Source: Nitrososphaera sp.
GTDB taxonomy: Archaea; Thermoproteota; Nitrososphaeria; Nitrososphaerales; Nitrososphaeraceae
Length of the DNA stretch: 64,000 nt
Assembly (NCBI RefSeq): GCF_013388945.1
Contig: NZ_JACAEH010000004.1
Location: forward strand, 248,001 to 312,000
Reading direction: 5' to 3'
The notes under the pieces were generated by a model that was not told the DNA's origin, searched no databases, and worked only from the letters and a program-made list of their open reading frames with translations. How positions within the stretch are numbered: the stretch's first letter is position 1; each line of letters begins with the position of its first letter. A program made the translations under genes and the position numbers. This document shows positions 24,725 through 33,527 of this stretch, in pieces.

Positions 24725-25681
24725 TCAGGCGGCAAGCACCCTGACGACCTCGGTCCACGCGCTCCCGATGTTTGTCCGGTTGTAGCCTCCGCCCCCGACT
24801 GCGATGAGCCTGCCTGCGCAGTGTTTTTCTGCAATCCTGCGCAGCGCTTTTGCGGCGTGCGCGTGTGCCTGCGCGGAATACCGCAGGTCTGTTATCGGGT
24901 CGCCTGCCAGGCTGTCGGCGCCGCAGTTCAAGAATATCAGTTCCGGCTTGGACGAGTCGATGAACGTCTCTACTTTTGAAAACACATCGAAAAATTCCTT
25001 GTCGCCTGCCTCCGGCAGGAGAGGTATGTTCATCTTCGTTCCCGCAGCCTCACCAAGGCCGGTCTCGTCTGCAGAGCCGGTGCCCGGATAAAGGTAGCGC
25101 CCGTCCTCGTGAATGTCTGCAAAGAAAAGCAATGGATCGCCGACAAATTCGTAAAACACGCCGTCGCCGTGGTGCGCGTCGATGTCAACGTATGCTATCC
25201 TCTTTATGCCATATTTTTTGCGCGCCTGGATCACAGCCACACCGACATCGTTGAACACGCAGAACCCGCCGGCCGAGTCCCTGCGCGCGTGGTGCAGTCC
25301 GGCTATCGGCACGAACGCGTTCTCTACCTTGCGTCCAATCCTGTCCGCCCCTTTCATGACCATGTGAAGTGCCGCAAGAGTCGAGCCGACGACATAGAGC
25401 GTCGCCTCAAATATCCCACGGAAAGAGGGCGTGTCGCCCCTGTCAAGCGGCACGCTCTCGCACCGCTTTGACGCCATCTTGACCAGCTCGACATAGTCCC
25501 TGTCGTGGAATGACAGCACCGCTTCTTCGGTGGCTATTTCAGGCTGCTCCACCACTATGTTGGAGATTTTTTCAGCCTGCAGCCTGGACCAGAACGCGTA
25601 GATCCTGTCCGTCCCAAACGGGTGCGATCCTCCAAAGCCGTACCTGGCAAGCTCGTCGCCGAAAAACACAGCGGTGCCCAC
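24725..25681 (-). CDS. Histone-deacetylase-family (AcuC-like) hydrolase
   Basis: 318 residues with the arginase/deacetylase fold. Zinc and catalytic residues are in YVDIDAHHGDGV, FADIHEDGRYLYPGTG, NCGADSLAGD and the terminal GGGGYN. Likely deacetylates an acyl-lysine or polyamine; archaeal targets are mostly unknown, the chromatin protein Alba or acetyl-CoA synthetase being candidates. Start ATG or GTG region at 25681. It is divergent from the riboflavin operon. Confidence 0.8.
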   Translation of the reverse strand: MGTAVFFGDELARYGFGGSHPFGTDRIYAFWSRLQAEKISNIVVEQPEIATEEAVLSFHDRDYVELVKMASKRCESVPLDRGDTPSFRGIFEATLYVVGSTLAALHMVMKGADRIGRKVENAFVPIAGLHHARRDSAGGFCVFNDVGVAVIQARKKYGIKRIAYVDIDAHHGDGVFYEFVGDPLLFFADIHEDGRYLYPGTGSADETGLGEAAGTKMNIPLLPEAGDKEFFDVFSKVETFIDSSKPELIFLNCGADSLAGDPITDLRYSAQAHAHAAKALRRIAEKHCAGRLIAVGGGGYNRTNIGSAWTEVVRVLAA

Positions 25682-25745
25682 GGCTTTTCAACAAGGCCGG
25701 CGCAAATAATCCTTTTATCCCCATGCCTGCAATCGCTTTCTGCGC

Positions 25746-26339
25746 ATGTTCACCGGCATCGTCGAGGGGCTTGCAGTGGTCAAGTCTGTAGGCAGGGCAA
25801 AAAAGGGCGCCGACACTGTGATGCGCGTCAGGCTGGGCAAGATGGCAAAGGGCCTGAAGAGGGGCGACAGCGTCTGCATAAACGGCGCGTGCCTGACGGT
25901 GACGAAGCTGGCAAAGGGCGAGGCGCAGTTTGAGATGGTGGCAGAGACCATGAGGCGCACGTCGCTAGGTTCGGTCAGGCCCGGCGACAGGGTGAACATA
26001 GAAAGAAGCATGAAGGTGGGCGACAGGCTGGAGGGGCACTTCGTGCTGGGCCACGTTGACGGCACAGCGACGATACTGGACAAGATAGAGAAACAATCTG
26101 AAACAACGATGTGGTTTGCGCTCGACGACAGGTCGCTGTCAAGCGCGCTCGTGCCAAAAGGCTCGGTGGCAGTCGACGGCATAAGCCTGACGGTGGTGGA
26201 CGTGGACGGCGAGAAATTCTCCGTGTCGCTGATACCGCACACATTGGAGATAACCTCCCTCGGCTCCAAGAGGCCCGGCGACAGGGTGAACATCGAGACC
26301 GACGTACTGAGCAAGTATGTCGCCAAGCGACTACCATAA
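25746..26339 (+). CDS. ribE: Riboflavin synthase, alpha-chain type
   Basis: 197 residues made of two lumazine-binding repeats: MFTGIVEGLAVVKSV with CINGACLTV, then GHFVLGHVDGTATI with VDGISLTVVDVDG. It dismutates two 6,7-dimethyl-8-ribityllumazine molecules to riboflavin. This is the bacterial-type enzyme, not the archaeal RibC type, as usual in thaumarchaea. A AATCCTTTTAT box lies ~28 bp upstream. First gene of the riboflavin cluster; a separate promoter follows it. Confidence 0.9.
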   Translation: MFTGIVEGLAVVKSVGRAKKGADTVMRVRLGKMAKGLKRGDSVCINGACLTVTKLAKGEAQFEMVAETMRRTSLGSVRPGDRVNIERSMKVGDRLEGHFVLGHVDGTATILDKIEKQSETTMWFALDDRSLSSALVPKGSVAVDGISLTVVDVDGEKFSVSLIPHTLEITSLGSKRPGDRVNIETDVLSKYVAKRLP

Positions 26340-26341
26340 TA

Positions 26342-26355
26342 CTGGTAATTACCAG
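26342..26355. promoter_or_regulatory. Palindrome before ribB
   Basis: CTGGTAATTACCAG is a perfect 14-bp palindrome, in the 60-bp gap between ribE and ribB. A CTTTTAATAAC TATA box (26368-26377) follows and the TTG start of ribB is ~27 bp after that. The site sits just upstream of the BRE, typical for an operator. Inferred to control the rest of the riboflavin genes. Confidence 0.5.
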
Positions 26356-26399
26356 CTTTCTAGTAACCTTTTAATAACAATCCCGCCGAGCCACCACTG

Positions 26400-27086
26400 T
26401 TGCTAGCCGACGCGATTTCAGCACTGAAGGCCGGCAGGTTCGTGCTGGTCCACGACGACAAGGGCCGGGAGAACGAGATAGACATGGTAGTCGCCGCCGA
26501 GCACGTCACGCCGGCGCACATAGCTGCCATGCGCCAGGACGCAGGCGGGCTCTTGTGCCTTGCCATCGCCAATGAAGTCACAGCAAAACTGGGCCTTGTC
26601 TACATGCACGACATGATAGCCGACATGGGCAGGATAAACCCGCTCTATTCAAAACTGGCGGAAGGAAAGGCCGCGTACGGCGACAAGCCGTCGTTTTCCA
26701 TTTCCGTTAATCACAGGCAGACATACACTGGCATCACAGACAGCGACAGGGCGCTCACGATATCGCGCATGGCGCAGGTGTGCAAGAACATCGAAAACGG
26801 CGGCGTCGAGGAGTTTGCCAGAGAGTTTCGCGCGCCCGGCCACGTTCCGATACTCATCGCGTCAAGGCGCCTGCTTGCAGAGCGCAACGGTCACACGGAA
26901 CTGTGCGTCTGCCTTACAAAGCTTGCCGGGATAACGCCGGCAGTCGCCATTTGCGAGATGATGGACGGGCAGACCCACAGGGCGCTCTCGATTGAAAAGG
27001 CACGAGACTATGCAAAGAGATTGAACATCCCGCTTGTCGAGGCAAGCGAACTTAAGGAAGCGCACCAGAAGGCCAGGATAGCATGA
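26400..27086 (+). CDS. ribB: 3,4-Dihydroxy-2-butanone 4-phosphate synthase
   Basis: 228 residues, start TTG. Makes the four-carbon precursor of lumazine from ribulose 5-phosphate. Active-site segments DDKGRENEIDMVVAAEHVT (acidic Mg site), MRQDAGGLLCLAI, FSISVNH, GHVPILIAS and MDGQTHRALS are all present. No GTP cyclohydrolase II domain is fused. Overlaps ribH by 4 bp. Confidence 0.9.
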   Translation: MLADAISALKAGRFVLVHDDKGRENEIDMVVAAEHVTPAHIAAMRQDAGGLLCLAIANEVTAKLGLVYMHDMIADMGRINPLYSKLAEGKAAYGDKPSFSISVNHRQTYTGITDSDRALTISRMAQVCKNIENGGVEEFAREFRAPGHVPILIASRRLLAERNGHTELCVCLTKLAGITPAVAICEMMDGQTHRALSIEKARDYAKRLNIPLVEASELKEAHQKARIA

Positions 27087-27547
27087 GGCTGGCAATTGTA
27101 GTCTCGGAATTCAACAGCGAGGTGACGTTCCGGATGCTCGAGAACGCGAAAAAGCGCGCCGGCAAGATAGGCGCCAATGTTTCGTTTGTCTTCTACGTGC
27201 CCGGGGTCTACGACATGCCGCTTGCAGTAGAACGGTTATTGAAAAAGCACAATGTCGACGCGGTGGTGACGATAGGCGCCGTCATAAAAGGCGACACGCG
27301 CCACGACGACATAGTCGCCGAAAACGCGGCGCGCCTTGTTGCAGATCTGTCATTAAAGCACGGCAAGCCGGTGGCGCTTGGAATAACCGGCCCCGGCATG
27401 ACCGACGAGCAGGCAGAGGCGCGCGCAGAACAAGTCCCAGTGCGCGCGGTTAACGCGGCGGCAAACATGGTGCTGAGGCTTGGAAAGCTAGAAAAAACGG
27501 TGGGCAAGGGAACAGTGGTGATAGATGATACAGCTTACAATAATTAG
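27083..27547 (+). CDS. ribH: 6,7-Dimethyl-8-ribityllumazine synthase
   Basis: 154 residues. Condenses the butanone phosphate with the ribityl-diaminopyrimidine. Family segments: VVSEFNSEVTFRML (substrate phosphate site), VPGVYDMPLAVERL, VTIGAVIKGDTRHDD (catalytic His) and VALGITGPGMTDEQAEAR. The 3' end overlaps the next gene by 23 bp. Confidence 0.9.
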   Translation: MRLAIVVSEFNSEVTFRMLENAKKRAGKIGANVSFVFYVPGVYDMPLAVERLLKKHNVDAVVTIGAVIKGDTRHDDIVAENAARLVADLSLKHGKPVALGITGPGMTDEQAEARAEQVPVRAVNAAANMVLRLGKLEKTVGKGTVVIDDTAYNN

Positions 27548-28274
27548 GATAGAAGGCTACGGCCCCTGGACTCTCACGCTTGGATACGACCGCGAGGCGC
27601 AGCTCCAGATGCTGCAGGCAAGGATATACCACGACGTGCAGAGGCTCTTCTCCGAAAAAGACTGCCTCGTCTACTTTAATCGCTTCGACGAGTACTTTGC
27701 AATCACAAACGGTCTGTCGCTCAAAGATCACATGGCAATCCAGCGCGAGCTTGCAGGATTGTACAAGGACTTGAAGATGTCCATGGCAATCGGCTCGGGC
27801 AAGACCGCGCTTGCCGCAAGCATGGCCGCGTACAGCGCAAGAAAAGACGGCAAGTATGCAGACGAGCAGGCGCGAATATTCGGCTCTGCCGCAAACGACG
27901 ACCTCTCGACGCAGGTGATGCACATCGATGTCGACAGCTCCACCAAGCTCTCGGGGAGGCTCTCGCCCTACGAGGTCACGGCGCTTGTCATGAAAGTGTA
28001 CAGCGGTCTTGCGGAGGAGTTCTTGAAAAAAGACGCGCTCACGTTCTTCCTTGGAGGCGACAACTTTATGGTGATCTCAAACGGCGTGACAGGGGAGCAG
28101 GCCGACGGGGTGATAAAGAAGGTGACAGCCGGACTCGATGTCAAGCTCAACTGCGGGATTGGCATAGGCAGGACCGGCAGGCGTGCTGCCGAAGCCGCCA
28201 CGAAGGCCCTCGACACCATCCGGGACCTGCGCGACGAGGGCAAGATCCAGACAATCTACGAAATACGATGCTAG
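27525..28274 (+). CDS. GTP cyclohydrolase III (archaeal, GCH III)
   Basis: 249 residues. Archaeal enzyme that opens GTP to a formylamino-pyrimidine, the first step of archaeal riboflavin and F420 synthesis. It is a duplicated GGDEF/nucleotide-cyclase-like fold: each half has a strand with FNRFDEYFAI and FLGGDNFMVIS, and HIDVDSSTKL supplies metal-binding acids. The product still carries the formyl group, so a deformylase is needed next. Confidence 0.85.
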   Translation: MIQLTIIRIEGYGPWTLTLGYDREAQLQMLQARIYHDVQRLFSEKDCLVYFNRFDEYFAITNGLSLKDHMAIQRELAGLYKDLKMSMAIGSGKTALAASMAAYSARKDGKYADEQARIFGSAANDDLSTQVMHIDVDSSTKLSGRLSPYEVTALVMKVYSGLAEEFLKKDALTFFLGGDNFMVISNGVTGEQADGVIKKVTAGLDVKLNCGIGIGRTGRRAAEAATKALDTIRDLRDEGKIQTIYEIRC

Positions 28275-29443
28275 CCATAGAGAACGCGAGCATTCTGCTT
28301 GGACCTGACCTAGATTATGTCGAGCGCGGCTACATCGAAATAGAGGACGGCATCATCAAGGGGGCGGGCGCTGGCAGTTCTGACGCCCGCAAAAAAATCG
28401 ACGGCAGCGGCTTTCTGGTCATGCCGGCCTTTGTGAACGCGCACACGCACATAGCCGACTCGATAGGCAAGGACATCGCGGCAGGCAGCCGGCTTGACGA
28501 GCGCGTCCACCCTGTCTTTGGCGCAAAGAAAAAGATCCTTGAAGCAAGCAGGCCGGAGCACCTCAAGGCGCTTGTTAGAAATTCGGCTGTCTCGATGCTG
28601 AAGAGCGGGATAGCCGCGTTTGCAGATTTTCGCGAAGGCGGCCCCGATGGAATAAGGCTATTGCGCGAAGCGATCTCGGGTCTTCCAATAAGATGCGTCG
28701 CCCTTGGAAGGGTCGACCACTACGGCGGGCCGTCGGGCAGCGGGCTGTCAGAGCAAGAGCTTGCCCAAGCAAAAGAAGTGCTTGCAATTTCCGATGGCCT
28801 TGGAATAAGCGGCGCAAACGAAAACTCTGACGCGGCGCTTGGGCAGTACAGGCAGGCAGCCGGCGACAGGCTGGTCGCAATACACGAGGCCGAGTCAAAA
28901 GAGACAACCGAATTTTCGCTGAAAAACACCGGCAGGCGAGAGGTCGAAAGGGTGATGGGGCACCTGCACCCCGACATCATTGTGCACATGACACAGGCAA
29001 CAGATGACGAGATCGCGCTTGCGTCAAAAACAGGCATAGTCGTGTGCCCGCGCGCAAACGGCGTGCTTGGCGCAGGCCTGCCGAGGGTCGCAGAGATGCT
29101 GAGGCGGGGCTGCCGTGTGGCAATAGGCACAGATAATGTGATGCTCAACTCTCCGGACATGTTCCGCGAGCTTGACTACCTCTGGAAGGCGTCGCACGCG
29201 CAGGGCGACTTTATCGAGCCCCGCCAGCTTGTCAGGATGGCGACTCTCAACGGCGCCCAGATGCTCAGGCTGAACAGCGGCAGCGTCGAGCCGGGCAAAA
29301 ACGCGGACCTGATATTTCTTGACAAGCACCATGCAGACCTTTATCCTGTGCACGACCCGTACGCCGCAATAGTCCACAGGGCAGGCCGCGACTCTATAGC
29401 GGCGGTCATGGCCGGCGGGCGCTTTGTGGGGGCCGTCCATTGA
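28268..29443 (+). CDS. Amidohydrolase (cytosine/guanine deaminase-like) in riboflavin operon
   Basis: 391 residues of the metal-dependent amidohydrolase barrel: FVNAHTHIADS (HxH), AIHEAES (His), DIIVHMTQATDDE (His) and AIGTDNVMLNSP (Asp) provide a complete mononuclear metal site as in COG0402 deaminases. It overlaps both neighbours by 4-7 bp inside the riboflavin operon. Position suggests that it removes the formyl group from the GCH III product or deaminates the diaminopyrimidine, two steps for which no other gene is seen here. Both are inference. Confidence 0.75.
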   Translation: MLAIENASILLGPDLDYVERGYIEIEDGIIKGAGAGSSDARKKIDGSGFLVMPAFVNAHTHIADSIGKDIAAGSRLDERVHPVFGAKKKILEASRPEHLKALVRNSAVSMLKSGIAAFADFREGGPDGIRLLREAISGLPIRCVALGRVDHYGGPSGSGLSEQELAQAKEVLAISDGLGISGANENSDAALGQYRQAAGDRLVAIHEAESKETTEFSLKNTGRREVERVMGHLHPDIIVHMTQATDDEIALASKTGIVVCPRANGVLGAGLPRVAEMLRRGCRVAIGTDNVMLNSPDMFRELDYLWKASHAQGDFIEPRQLVRMATLNGAQMLRLNSGSVEPGKNADLIFLDKHHADLYPVHDPYAAIVHRAGRDSIAAVMAGGRFVGAVH

Positions 29444-30102
29444 AAGTCACGATAAACGCCGCGATGACGCTTGACGGCAAGATAGCGACTGCCGCCGGCG
29501 ACTCGGCGATATCGTCAAAGGATGACCTAAAACGCGTCCACAGGCTGCGCACGACCTCTGATGCTGTGATGGTCGGCATTTCCACCGTGCTTGCCGACGA
29601 CCCGATGCTCACAGCAAGGCTGGCAAGGGGCAGAAACCCTGCAAGGATAGTGGTGGACAGTCGCGGCCGGATCCCCTCAGAATCTAGGCTGCTTCGCACT
29701 GCAAGAGAGACAAGGACCATGGTGGCCGTGACAGAGCGGGCCGCAAAAGAGGCCGTCGGCAGGATAGAGGAATCCGGCGCAGAGGTGATAGTGGCAGGCA
29801 AAGAGTCTGTCGACCTCAAGGCGCTCTTTTTTGCGCTTGAAAAGAAAGGCATCAGGAAGATACTGGTGGAAGGTGGAGGCGAGCTCAACTGGTCTGTTTT
29901 GAAGCTGGGGCTTGCAGACAGGCTGATAGTGACAGTCGCGCCCAGGATAGCTGGCGGCAGGCTTGCGCCCACGCTTGTCGAAGGTGATGGCTTTGACCAG
30001 ATTTCAAAAGGCATCAGGCTAAAGCTTGCGAAGGTGGAGCGCAAGAAGACCGGCGAGCTTGTCCTGCATTACATACCGGGCAAAATCCATAGCACTTTTT
30101 AA
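29440..30102 (+). CDS. Diaminopyrimidine reductase (RibD C-terminal/ArfC type)
   Basis: 220 residues, DHFR-like fold: NAAMTLDGKIATAAGDSAIS, RTTSDAVMVGISTVLADDP, NPARIVVDSRGRIP and LVEGGGELNWSVLK. Reduces the ribosyl side chain of 2,5-diamino-6-ribosylaminopyrimidinone 5'-phosphate with NAD(P)H. Start TTG at 29440 overlapping the amidohydrolase stop. The deaminase domain found in bacterial RibD is absent, as usual in archaea. Confidence 0.85.
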   Translation: MKVTINAAMTLDGKIATAAGDSAISSKDDLKRVHRLRTTSDAVMVGISTVLADDPMLTARLARGRNPARIVVDSRGRIPSESRLLRTARETRTMVAVTERAAKEAVGRIEESGAEVIVAGKESVDLKALFFALEKKGIRKILVEGGGELNWSVLKLGLADRLIVTVAPRIAGGRLAPTLVEGDGFDQISKGIRLKLAKVERKKTGELVLHYIPGKIHSTF

Positions 30103-30126
30103 GACGTAGCTTCACCGTAAAAGCGG

Positions 30127-32727
30127 ATGGCAAAACTGCACGTCGGCAGGGTCGACGACTCCAAGTTCGAAGTCGACCTTTCGTCCCTTACCCGGCACAC
30201 CATAATCCTCGGCGCCACCGGCTCGGGCAAGACCGTGCTCTCAAAAGTCGTGGTGGAAGAAGCAGCATTGCAGGGCATCCCGACTTTTGCCATCGACCCG
30301 AAGGGAGACATCGGCAACCTGGCGTTCAAGTCCTCTTCTTTTGATTTTTCCAAATGGTCAGGCAAGGAGGCCGACGCGCTCAGGCTGGACAGGAAAGAGT
30401 ATGCCGCCAGCCTGCGCAAGCTCTACGGCGACAGGCTCAAGGAGTTTGGAGTCAGCCCGGACGCGCCGGCAAGGTTTGAAAAAATCCCGGTGCGCATATT
30501 CACGCCCAAGTCTTCGGCGGGCCTGCCGGTTGGCATATCGCCGGACCTGGCCGCGCCCAAAGATTTTTCCAGTCTTCTTGCAAGCGACGTGTCGTCGGCA
30601 GCCGACCTGCTCGACCTGACGTCGTACAGCCTGCTCAGGCTTGCCGGCTATGCCGAGTCTGACAGGAGCGAGATAACCTTCGTCTCGGCCATACTTGAAA
30701 ACGCCTGGAAGGCGGGTCAGAGCCTGACTGTCAGGGACCTCATGCGCAGGATAGAGAACCCGCCCGTGAGCATGATAGGCTCGCTCCACGTGTCAGATGT
30801 GCTTTCAGATAACGACCGGCGCAAGCTGGTGACAAAGCTGAACCTGCTTGTCTCCGACCCGAAGCTAAGGTCGTGGTCTGCGGCAGAGCCCTTTAACTTT
30901 TCAGAGATGTTCAAGGAGCCTTCGATAAACGTGCTTGACCTGCGCAACATCCAGTCGGAGCAGGAAAAGCACCTCTTTGTAGAACTGACGCTGCAGCAGC
31001 TGTTCCAGTGGATGATAAAGCAGGGCAGCGCGCAGACTCTGCGCTACTTGCTGTACTTTGACGAGATAGCAGGCTACTGCCCGCCGGTGCGCGAGCCGTC
31101 GTCGAAAAAGCTGCTGCTGCTTTTGATAAAGCAGGCCCGCGCCTTCGGGCTCGGCCTGATGCTTGCAAGCCAGAACGCCGTCGATCTGGATTACAAGGTC
31201 ATTTCAAACGCAAACGTGCGCTTTATCGGCCGGCTGGGCGCGCAGCGGGACATACAGCGCGTGAGCGTGGGACTGGAGCTTGGCTCGCACGCAGAAAAGG
31301 AGATCGGGCGCTTGCAGGCTGGCGAGTTTTTCTGCAACATTTTCGAGCCCCGGTTCCAGGGCGTGATAAAGTCGCGCTGGCCGCTCACGTACCACAGGGG
31401 GCCCCTTGAGAACAGCGAGATTGCAGAGCTGATGGCGGATTTCAAGAAGGACATGCCAGCGGCAGAGAGCGTAGCGCAAGCCGTTGAAGTCGAACCGGAG
31501 CAGGAAGAGGAGCCCGCGCCTGCAAGGCAAAAGGCGCGTGCAAAAGAGGAGGAAGAGCCCGCCATACCGCCGAGCCCGCATGAGGCATTCATGGCGCTTG
31601 AAAAGAGGTTTGAGCCAAAGGACCTCGCGGCATTTATCCGGCTTGGAAGCAACGTGAAGGAGGCAAGGGCCGTCTCCGTCGAGCCGTCGGAAATATTCCA
31701 TCCCGTTTTTGAGATCAGCGCGTCGGTGTTTGAGAAAGGCTACGCCAAGCAGACCCTTGACAGGGTCGAGGAGCTGGCGGCCTTTGACGGGACGCTTGTG
31801 CAGCTGCCGGCGCACAAGCTCACCTCGCAGCGGCTCATCCCTGCCGACGTGCGCAAGGACGCCGGCAAGTGGAAGGGCGAGATAGAAAAGAGGGCGGCCG
31901 CGCTGAAAAAAGAGCTCGTCGCAAAATTCGATGTCGTGATGGAAGACGCGCGGAAGGAGCACCTGGCTGCAAGGACGCAGGGCCCGAAGGACAAGATAGC
32001 AAACATCGACGAGAACATCTCAAAGCTGCTGGACTTGCTCGATGCCGAGAACGAGGCGCAAAAGCAGCAGGAAAAGCTCTACAAGCAGCTGAAAAAGGAG
32101 AAGGCCAAAAAATCCCGGCTGATATCGGTGGAGAACAAAATAGACACCAAAAAGCACAAGATCCAGACCACAAAGCGGAAGGTAGAGCAGCTGCGCACCG
32201 ACAGGGAGGCGCTTGTGGACAAGCTCCGGATAATAGAGATAGAGGAGAAGGAAAAATTCCACGACGCCCTGGCGGAGGTCAAGAGCAAGTCGAGCTTTGA
32301 GATAGCAGGCTGGCTTGTCGAGACGTTCTACCGCGCAAGCATTGCGGTCAACGGCAGGGAGCACCACGGCGACGTGAGGTGGAGCTCATGGTCAGGCAGG
32401 GGAACATGGGGCAGGTGCTCCACGTGCTCTGTCCCGCTCGAGGATGGCTCGGCCTGCAGCTGCGGAAACCTGCTTTGCAGCAACCACCTTGCATACTGCA
32501 AGATATGTCTGGAGCCGGCCTGCAACGAGCACCGCGCGATGTGCTACATCTGCAGCTCGATGTTCTGCTCGCGCCACAGCGTCAAGTGCGAGGTATGCGG
32601 CCAGTCTGCCTGCTCAAACCACAGCGGCGTGTGCAGCATCTGCAGCAGGAAGGCCTGCGTCAACTGCTCGCAGAAGAAGGGGCTCATAAAGCGCGAGCTC
32701 GTATGCCGCATCTGCTCAGGGCGTTGA
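30127..32727 (+). CDS. HerA-like ATPase with coiled coil and Cys-rich repeat tail
   Basis: 866 residues. Walker A LGATGSGKT (~28-36) and DPKGDIGNL, then YLLYFDEIAGYCPP as Walker B (~305-318) and LMLASQNAVDLD define a HerA/FtsK-superfamily motor (DUF853/DUF87-like). A Glu/Ala/Pro-rich linker (~455-480) leads to a second domain and a long Lys/Gln coiled coil (~600-720). The last ~110 residues are a run of Cys/His repeats (CxxC...CxNH), about five zinc knuckles of ~18 residues. DNA pumping or translocation is known for the motor; the zinc tail may bind protein or nucleic acid. Follows the riboflavin operon by 24 bp. Confidence 0.7.
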   Translation: MAKLHVGRVDDSKFEVDLSSLTRHTIILGATGSGKTVLSKVVVEEAALQGIPTFAIDPKGDIGNLAFKSSSFDFSKWSGKEADALRLDRKEYAASLRKLYGDRLKEFGVSPDAPARFEKIPVRIFTPKSSAGLPVGISPDLAAPKDFSSLLASDVSSAADLLDLTSYSLLRLAGYAESDRSEITFVSAILENAWKAGQSLTVRDLMRRIENPPVSMIGSLHVSDVLSDNDRRKLVTKLNLLVSDPKLRSWSAAEPFNFSEMFKEPSINVLDLRNIQSEQEKHLFVELTLQQLFQWMIKQGSAQTLRYLLYFDEIAGYCPPVREPSSKKLLLLLIKQARAFGLGLMLASQNAVDLDYKVISNANVRFIGRLGAQRDIQRVSVGLELGSHAEKEIGRLQAGEFFCNIFEPRFQGVIKSRWPLTYHRGPLENSEIAELMADFKKDMPAAESVAQAVEVEPEQEEEPAPARQKARAKEEEEPAIPPSPHEAFMALEKRFEPKDLAAFIRLGSNVKEARAVSVEPSEIFHPVFEISASVFEKGYAKQTLDRVEELAAFDGTLVQLPAHKLTSQRLIPADVRKDAGKWKGEIEKRAAALKKELVAKFDVVMEDARKEHLAARTQGPKDKIANIDENISKLLDLLDAENEAQKQQEKLYKQLKKEKAKKSRLISVENKIDTKKHKIQTTKRKVEQLRTDREALVDKLRIIEIEEKEKFHDALAEVKSKSSFEIAGWLVETFYRASIAVNGREHHGDVRWSSWSGRGTWGRCSTCSVPLEDGSACSCGNLLCSNHLAYCKICLEPACNEHRAMCYICSSMFCSRHSVKCEVCGQSACSNHSGVCSICSRKACVNCSQKKGLIKRELVCRICSGR

Positions 32728-32925
32728 GCAGTCGACAAGCGTCTGCTCGCCTGTCCTGACCGTCATGCAGTTTGCAAGCCCCTCTGGAAGCTCGCCGCCG
32801 CTTGCGACCTGGTCGCTTGCTATCGACGCCGCTGCAAAGCTTGCGACAAAGAACACCAGCGAAATCGCTACCATGAGGAATATCAAGAGCTTTGACTTGT
32901 TGCTGGTGGCACTCACACCATTCAT
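32716..32925 (-). CDS. Small single-pass membrane protein
   Basis: 69 residues with a membrane helix at ~13-35 (LLIFLMVAISLVFFVASFAAA) and an extracytoplasmic tail containing two Cys (ANCMTV, LVDCSTP), which may form a disulphide. The stop overlaps the end of the convergent HerA-like gene by 12 bp. Function unknown. Confidence 0.45.
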   Translation of the reverse strand: MNGVSATSNKSKLLIFLMVAISLVFFVASFAAASIASDQVASGGELPEGLANCMTVRTGEQTLVDCSTP

Positions 32926-32986
32926 CGCGCAAGAGTGCCTAGTATGCTTTTCTGATAGATTCCAATGATGGGGGCATCCGGTCCGG

Positions 32987-33391
32987 TCATTTTTTGCCCC
33001 GCCCCACCTTCTGGAGCTTTTTTGCGCCCAGGTACGCCTTGAAGCCCGACTTGGTCAGCTTGGCGCCTTTGATGGCCTTTACGGCAATCTTGGCGATCTT
33101 GAACCCTGCGAAAAGCGGCAGGAGCGCAAGCATCAGGATGTCAAGCCAGTGCTTTCTGACAAACTCCTTCGGGTTTGACGTCTTTCTGTACTTCAGGTAG
33201 AGGTCCAGGCCCAGAATGCCAAAGACCGCCCACGTCAGCCATTCCCAGAATTCCTCCACCTCCTTGCCGACAGGGACGGGACTCTCCTGGAGGCCGATGA
33301 GGCCTGCATGGATGTTAAAGTACCCTGCAAAGAAGACCATAACAAGCAGCGATACGAAGATGTCAAAGGCCCTGCTCAAAGACAAGAGCAA
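32987..33391 (-). CDS. Voltage-sensor-like membrane protein
   Basis: About 134 residues. It begins with a membrane helix (DIFVSLLVMVFFAGYFN), then an acidic loop EEFWEWLTWAVFGILGLDLYLKYRK (second helix with Asp), then RKHWLDILMLALLPLFAG (third). The S1-S3 pattern with W and D resembles the N-terminal part of voltage-sensor domains but an Arg-rich S4 is missing; the end is a basic helix (KAIKGAKLTKSGFKAYLGAKK). TTG codons at 33391, 33385 and 33379 are all possible starts. Confidence 0.45.
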   Translation of the reverse strand: MLLSLSRAFDIFVSLLVMVFFAGYFNIHAGLIGLQESPVPVGKEVEEFWEWLTWAVFGILGLDLYLKYRKTSNPKEFVRKHWLDILMLALLPLFAGFKIAKIAVKAIKGAKLTKSGFKAYLGAKKLQKVGRGKK

Positions 33392-33527
33392 TCGCCTTCG
33401 TGGGCTTATTACCTAGTCTCAGCAGCGTCCTTGAGCAGTCATAACCGCGTCTGCTGGAGCCGCCAAAGTTCCGGTGCTTTTTTGAAGCTGAAGGATTTTT
33501 TAGGCTCCGCGCACAATACACCTGCAG

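Noticed and set aside
26340-26400. FMN riboswitch before the riboflavin genes
   Set aside because: Only 60 bp with a palindrome and TATA box; no conserved RFN fold and the start appears leaderless.
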